Shown here: piece by piece, positions 59,279 to 64,000 of the stretch
Numbering within the stretch: the stretch's first letter is position 1
Layout: each line of letters starts with the position of its first letter
NCBI GenBank assembly: GCA_900312665.1
Contig: ONZQ02000018.1
Span: forward strand, 520,264-584,263
DNA from: Cephalotrichum gorgonifer
Taxonomy: Eukaryota > Ascomycota > Sordariomycetes > Microascales > Microascaceae
Reading direction: 5' to 3'
DNA: 64,000 nucleotides
Translations under genes and position numbers: made by a program
Notes under the pieces: generated by a model
Seen by the model: the letters and a program-made list of their open reading frames with translations, nothing else
Databases searched by the model: none
Told to the model about the DNA's origin: nothing

Positions 59279-60427
59279 TTAGACCTTGAAACCCCTGGAC
59301 CTCCTGCGGCCACGGGCCTTCTCGAACTTGCGACCCTTGGACTCGACATACGGTTTCTGAAGTAGGAGTAGTTAGTTATCCGTTGTCTGTCCGCGAAGGG
59401 GGAGGAGGGGAGGGACGAGCATACCTTGTTCTTGTGGGGTCCGTGGCCGAAGTGCTTGACGGCCTCACGGGCGTTCTTGGGGCCACGGAGGAGGAGGGTG
59501 TTGCTGCCAGTGGGGGCCTGGAGGGCGAGCTGGTCAAGGGTCAGGGCCTTGCCGCCGGCGGCGACGATGCGGGCGCGGGCGGTGGCGGTGAAGCGGAGGG
59601 CCGCGACGGTGGCCTTGGGGGCAGTGAGGAGGCGGTTGTCATCGGTGACGGTGCCGACAACGACGACGGTGCGCTTCTCGTCCTCTTTGATGTTGGCCGC
59701 AATGCGGGACAGGGAGACCGGGGGCCTGTTGATGCGCGACATGAAGAGGCGGCGAAGGACAACCTTGTTGAAGTTGGCGTCGGTACGACCTGTTCGTTTC
59801 GGCCGGTGGTTAGCAAAAAGAAAACCGAGGGTGCCACGGAGAGAAATTGAAACCTCGATTGGAGGAGAGGGGCTTGTTTCTTCGCTACTTACGGGCAAGG
59901 AAGCGGTAGAGCTTCACCAGGAGCTTGAGGTACACATTGTCGCTCTTGGGAGCCGTGCGGTGGCTGTTGCGCACGTGGTGCCTGTCAAGATCGATAGCTA
60001 AAAAGAGAGAAAAACCAAAGTCGTCAGCCCGGGGTTCCAAGCATGCTCATGTGCGGCTTGCTCAAGCAAAGAACCACCCCATGGCAACCTCCGTAGACTG
60101 GAATCCTCTCAAGAAGCCCGATTCGACACAAACACATGCAGGCGCCTGACGGAGCAAGGCCGAGGGGTGTCTGTGCCGAATTCAACAAGGACGTTCTTGT
60201 TGGAAATTCCAGTTTCCGAAGGAGCCAAACAGGATGTTTGTGTGTTCAAAGCGGCGCCTGCGTCGCAGAGGCAGGACGGGGATAGGAGAGAGAGAGAGTA
60301 GAAGGAAAAGAGCCCGTAAGAAGGCTGCCTCTTCCCGTCTCTCCCTCTCCCCTTACCCCGCGCCAGCCATCCACTTGCATACAATAAAAGGCCTTTCCGA
60401 AAAACAGTATTCTTCCTACGTACCCAT
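59279..60427 (-). CDS. RPL18: 60S ribosomal protein eL18
   Basis: Exons (minus): 60427-60424, 59997-59893, 59789-59425 and 59356-59279 give 183 residues. Exon 1 is only ATGG before a GTACGT donor and a 426-nt intron; it joins CT ATC GAT to read MAIDLDRHHVRNSHRTAPKS. Canonical eL18 blocks follow: NVYLKLLVKLYRFLARRTDANFN, RLFMSRINRPPVSLSR, VVVVGTVTDDNRLL, TLLLRGPKNAREAVKHFG and a basic end GRKFEKARGRRRSRGFKV. It is a structural large-subunit protein. The first exon is inferred from phase, splice consensus and the family N-terminus. Confidence 0.95.
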
Positions 60428-61246
60428 CGTGTCGGTTGTGTCGGGTCGGGGGACTCGGGGTGGTTGTCGATGGTTGTCGTGAGTTGGGTGGTTGAGGAAG
60501 GGGGGAATCGTAGGAAAGTGGAGGGGACGAAAAAAAATCCACGGAGTGTAGGTGAATTGGGAGGGTGGAGTGGTGGGGTGGTCCGTGCTTTTCGGATTAG
60601 GGCATTTGTTCGAGAAGAGCCAACACCAGGAGGAAGCAAGGAAAATTCGCGCGGGTGCCGCCGGCTGATGACGGCTGGGAGATGATTAAAGGCCCAACTA
60701 CTCCGTATGGTGAGAGGTTCATTCTTTGTAATACCCCACATGTTATGTTCACTTGAGCAATCACCCCTTATGGCCTAGTACTCGCATACATTGAATTATT
60801 CCCAGACCCACTTGGAAGAGCTGACGACGGAGCTCGTTCTGAGATGGAGATTTACATCCAAACAACCTCATACGAGAACGCTATTCCACCTACGAGTAAG
60901 TCGAGTTTTAAATCAACAAAGTAAAATATCAAATGAGTACTATGTACGCCCGGTTATGGCTTTAAACCCCCTATGGATCTATTGAAGAAGAATGCAATGC
61001 CCCACGTGCCACGTACCACGAACCACAAAGACATGAACGCCAGGACTCGACGTCCATGGCCCTATACTTCTCCCCGCGCTCTGATTATGTACCTACCCCT
61101 TCTATTACTTCTACGCCAGATGGTATGCACTTCTTTTCTACCCGACGAGGCTTCCCTAAAGCCCGGCCCACCCTATTGGGCTGCTTCTATTAAGTGCTGT
61201 TCACCCTCCGCTGTCCGCTGTTCCGCCCGCTCGCTCCCCTGAGCCT
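60428..61246. other. Intergenic region, eL18 promoter / carrier 3' end
   Basis: About 0.8 kb upstream of eL18 and downstream of the carrier gene. No gene seen. Confidence 0.65.
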
Positions 61247-62669
61247 TTATATCGACTGCTCCTCCCGTTCTTCCGGTTTGAGACTTACTAGGGCATCCCG
61301 GCAGATCTCGAAGCTGAGCCAGCTCGACGCCATGCTCGGTGCAACCTTCAACAGGTTGGGCACAATCCCCTTGTAGAGACCCCCTATTCCTTCGTTCGCG
61401 ATGATGACCTTGATCGCATCGCCGATCGACTTGTACTGGTATCCCAGGCCCGTCATGGTGTTGATTTGGAATCTCCTCCGTAGCACGTCGCTAGTCAATC
61501 GAGAGTCAGCGTGGACGCAGTCTCCGGTAAATGTTCTGGGCCGGAAACTCACAAGGGATATGTGCATGTTTGCGCCACCGCGCCCGAGATGGCGCCAGCG
61601 AGTAGCTTCCTGAGCGCGCTAGGGTTTTGCTCTCCATCCGGAGTCAGATATTGCCGCACGAACTCGTACGTCATAAAGTTGAGACCGACCTGGGCAAGAA
61701 AATAAGGTCAGTATAGCCGTCCAGAGTCCCACCACGTCATGTAGGCACGGAAACAGCGGCACAAACGAAAAAAAAAATATACTCACGTATGGCGCTACCC
61801 CCGCCACGGTGGGGATGATCCCGCGATAGAGTGCCATTATCCCGCCCTCGGTCTTGTACATGCGCACGAGCGTCGCCCACATGCCGGGAAGCTGTTTGGG
61901 CCGTTCACCCAGCTCGGCGAATGATGCCGATTGGATAGAAAGTCGGGTCCGTACGATATCCAGGGGGTAGGTGAACACGACGGATGTGATACCCGCTGCT
62001 CCTCCGCAGACAAGGCGGGTGAAGGGCGTCAGCTCCGTGCCTAGGTATGGCTCGATGATATTCTATCACGACGCCAAGTTAGCTCCCGGTACGCAACACG
62101 GGGTACTCCCATACAGGTCGGGGGGAGCGTCGTGTTGCCCGCAGTCAACTGTCCGACGTATCGTAGGCCGGGGACGAGGGGGGGGGGGGGGTGCCCATAC
62201 CCTTCTGTAGAAGTTATAGCTGCCGAACTGGACGGCGGAGTACGGCACGATGCGAATGCAGTTGGTACCGTTTCCGCGCATGAACCCCCGCCAGCCCTCC
62301 TCCTTCCACATCTTGCCGAGGGCCTGGCCCACCGACAGCTTATACGCATCGCGGCCGGCGCTCTGGATCTGGAATAGGATCTTCAGGCGCTCCAGCGGGG
62401 ACACGACCGTCCGCGATACGGCGCCCGCGACGCCGCCGGCGCAGAAGGCCGCGACGACGGGCTGCGAGAACTTGTCCTTTATGATTTCGAGGGTTGGTTT
62501 CAGCGCGGACTTGGGCTCCGTCGGGCCCGATGTTGACTAGGCAGGAAGAAAGACGAGGTTAGCGCCGGGTTCTGCATGGGACGGGGAGCTGTGAAAGACC
62601 AAGCGTGAGGCACTCGTGGAAGGAAGAGCTGGGGATTAGGAGGACTGGTTGGCTCACAAGTATCGCCAT
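61247..62669 (-). CDS. Mitochondrial carrier, YPR011C (APS/PAPS) type
   Basis: Exons (minus): 62669-62658, 62536-62201, 62062-61787, 61689-61553 and 61490-61247 give 334 residues. Three tandem carrier repeats are seen, each with a PX[DE]XX[RK] signature: VSPLERLKILFQIQS, FTYPLDIVRTRLSIQS and TYPFDVLRRRFQINTM (the last restored across exons 4-5). EEGWRGFMRGNGTNCIRIVPYSAVQF and EGIGGLYKGIVPNLLKVAPSMASSWL are closest, from memory, to fungal homologues of yeast YPR011C, which exchanges adenosine 5'-phosphosulfate and PAPS across the inner membrane. Related Leu5/SLC25A42 carriers (CoA) are the main alternative. The 4-codon first exon (MAIL) is inferred from phase. Confidence 0.9.
62178..62191 (+). 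repeat. Homopolymer G14 (poly-C on the carrier sense strand)
   Basis: Fourteen G on plus, within the carrier intron 62063-62200; it begins 9 nt after the donor and reads as C14 in the transcript. Confidence 0.85.
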
Positions 62670-64000
62670 GGTTGGGGGCTCTCGTGGCAGTGCCACCTCT
62701 TAACGCGGTTCCGCGACACCAGAAAACAGCTCTATATCCCGAGTAGCGGTCCGTTCCGTGCGCATATATGGGCTAGCTGCGTGTTGGATCCTATCCTGTA
62801 GCAAAAGAAAAAGGAGCTACGTTCGCGGGTTCGCAGTGAATGGGAGACTCTCCGGGTTCGCGGCAGAGACAATTTCGAATCCGCAGGCGCTATATCGCAA
62901 TAGTTCGTCGGGGGGACGTTCGTAGGAAGCGGTGGCACATGTCGAGTCTATCGAGAGCCGATTCGGGAGGGGGGTGAGAGGGGGGGCGGCCTTCCTCGTC
63001 GCGGCTTTGAAAAAGGCCACAAACGGGCTTTGTGTGTTGCTATAGCTCGTGCTCGGAGGTGGGCACCATGGAACCGGAGACGGTGAAAAGAGTTACTCGT
63101 ACTCGCGTAAAAAAGGGTGTTTGCAATTTCTCGTCGCACGTGGCAAACTTGACCCTTTTTTTTTCTGACTCTTTCTCTTTAGAGACTGTGGGGGAGAGGA
63201 CACAGCCCACAAGGCTGGGCGTTAAGAACTGAGCGGAGGGCACGAAGGAGAAGAAGAAGAAAGAAAGAATAAGCTGCTTCGCGTAAAATGACAGGTAGCC
63301 CAGAAAGGGGGCAGGTTTGTTGACTAAAGGGAGAATGGGGAGAAGGGAGGAGGAGAGTGAGCGCGGTAACTAACCACCACCACGAGATGGCACGCGCTTT
63401 CTATGTGGGGAGGGGGACGAGGCTTTAGCGCGGCTCTTGGAGGTGGAAGTTGGAAGGGGGTGGCTTCTGCCACTTGTAAGAGGCCAAGGAACTTGTAAAA
63501 TGTCAAGGGGGGGGATAAAACCAGAGAGGTCCGAAACAACCCGTTGTGGTTGGCTAAGATGTCACGGAGCTCGGCGTCAAGGGTCCGACCGAGTTAGGAA
63601 TTGGTGTTGGAGATGGGGCTGGAATCAAAGTAGACTGTACTCTAGAGTGCAATTGCGAAATGGAAAATGGAAGCAGAAAGAGATAGTGAATGTGCTGAGT
63701 TTCTTCTTCCTCTCTTCTATTCTTTACTTAGGGAATACAGTAGAAAAAATCTACCAATAATGCATGTAGGTATTCCCCTTCACAGAGACGCTTCTACTTG
63801 TCCTCCAAGAGCGAACCGGCTCCTCCTTCCCTCCCCCGCCCCGATAGGGAATGACACTTCCGCGGGAAATCCCGACTGGGAACAAAACGTCTTAGCTTTG
63901 ATCTGATGATTAAAGCCGAGCATTACCGGCGGCGTTTCCCTATTGTTTTTTTTTTGGCATGTAAGTATTAACTAAAAGTTTCGCGAGTTCAGCTGAGCAA
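62670..64000. other. Region upstream of the carrier gene to window end
   Basis: About 1.3 kb to the right edge. It holds the carrier promoter; TTACTCGTACTCG at 63093-63105 belongs to the dispersed motif. No supported gene. Confidence 0.6.

Noticed and set aside
59998..60423. Possible snoRNA in the long eL18 intron
   Set aside because: No TGATGA-type C box on the sense strand.

Overview
The window is nuclear DNA of a filamentous ascomycete (Pezizomycotina, most likely a Sordariomycete). Genes lie on both strands and are split by many short GT-AG introns with CTAAC/CTGAC branch sites. Coding exons are GC-rich, intergenic space is kilobases long, and the products are typical fungal ones: a Zn2Cys6 regulator, a GH6 cellulase, a cpc-2/RACK1 gene and a DUF7730-type protein. 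I found no bacterial features, no CRISPR array and no intact transposon. I rebuilt exon structures by hand by joining conserved protein blocks across splice sites, and checked that phases agree.

Layout. 1-4.1 kb: a left-truncated L-rhamnose-1-dehydrogenase (LRA1 type) and a complete L-rhamnonate dehydratase (LRA3 type), both on minus, forming part of the non-phosphorylated L-rhamnose pathway. 8.3-11.4 kb: a 944-residue Zn2Cys6 transcription factor (+). 11.8-20.3 kb: GCN1 (-), about 2,679 residues, with a 20-N assembly gap inside one intron. 22.1-27.0 kb: a DHX29/YLR419W-type RNA helicase (+). 27.8-29.3 kb: a secreted single-domain GH6 cellulase (-). 29.3-34.8 kb: 5.6 kb with no gene I can support. 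34.9-36.6 kb: RACK1/cpc-2 (-), carrying a U24-like C/D snoRNA in an intron. 37.4-38.4 kb: TAF8 (-). 40.8-43.3 kb: an isochorismatase-AlkB fusion (+). 44.0-45.9 kb: mitochondrial SHMT (-). 48.1-49.4 kb: ribosomal protein eL19 (-). 50.3-51.6 kb: OST3/OST6 (-). 52.4-54.3 kb: an unrecognised coiled-coil protein (+). 54.6-56.0 kb: a DUF7730-like protein (-). 57.2-58.9 kb: mitochondrial rRNA methyltransferase MRM2 (+), with a homopolymer frameshift. 59.3-60.4 kb: ribosomal protein eL18 (-). 61.2-62.7 kb: a mitochondrial carrier of the YPR011C type (-).

How the genes fit together. The left end and the GH6 gene point to plant-biomass use (rhamnose from pectin, cellulose). Most of the rest is housekeeping, with many translation-related genes: GCN1 and RACK1/CPC-2 (both tied to general amino-acid control), a scanning-type helicase, eL19, eL18, MRM2, a rRNA-guide snoRNA and mitochondrial SHMT.

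The most unusual items are: the fusion of a hydrolase-like domain lacking its catalytic cysteine to an AlkB-type dioxygenase with its own internal low-complexity insert; the intron-hosted U24 snoRNA; a start codon split AT|G by an intron in eL19; the MRM2 frameshift and GC-AG intron; sense-strand poly-C tracts (14-19 C) in several introns; and a dispersed TACGAGTA/TACTCGTA intergenic motif.
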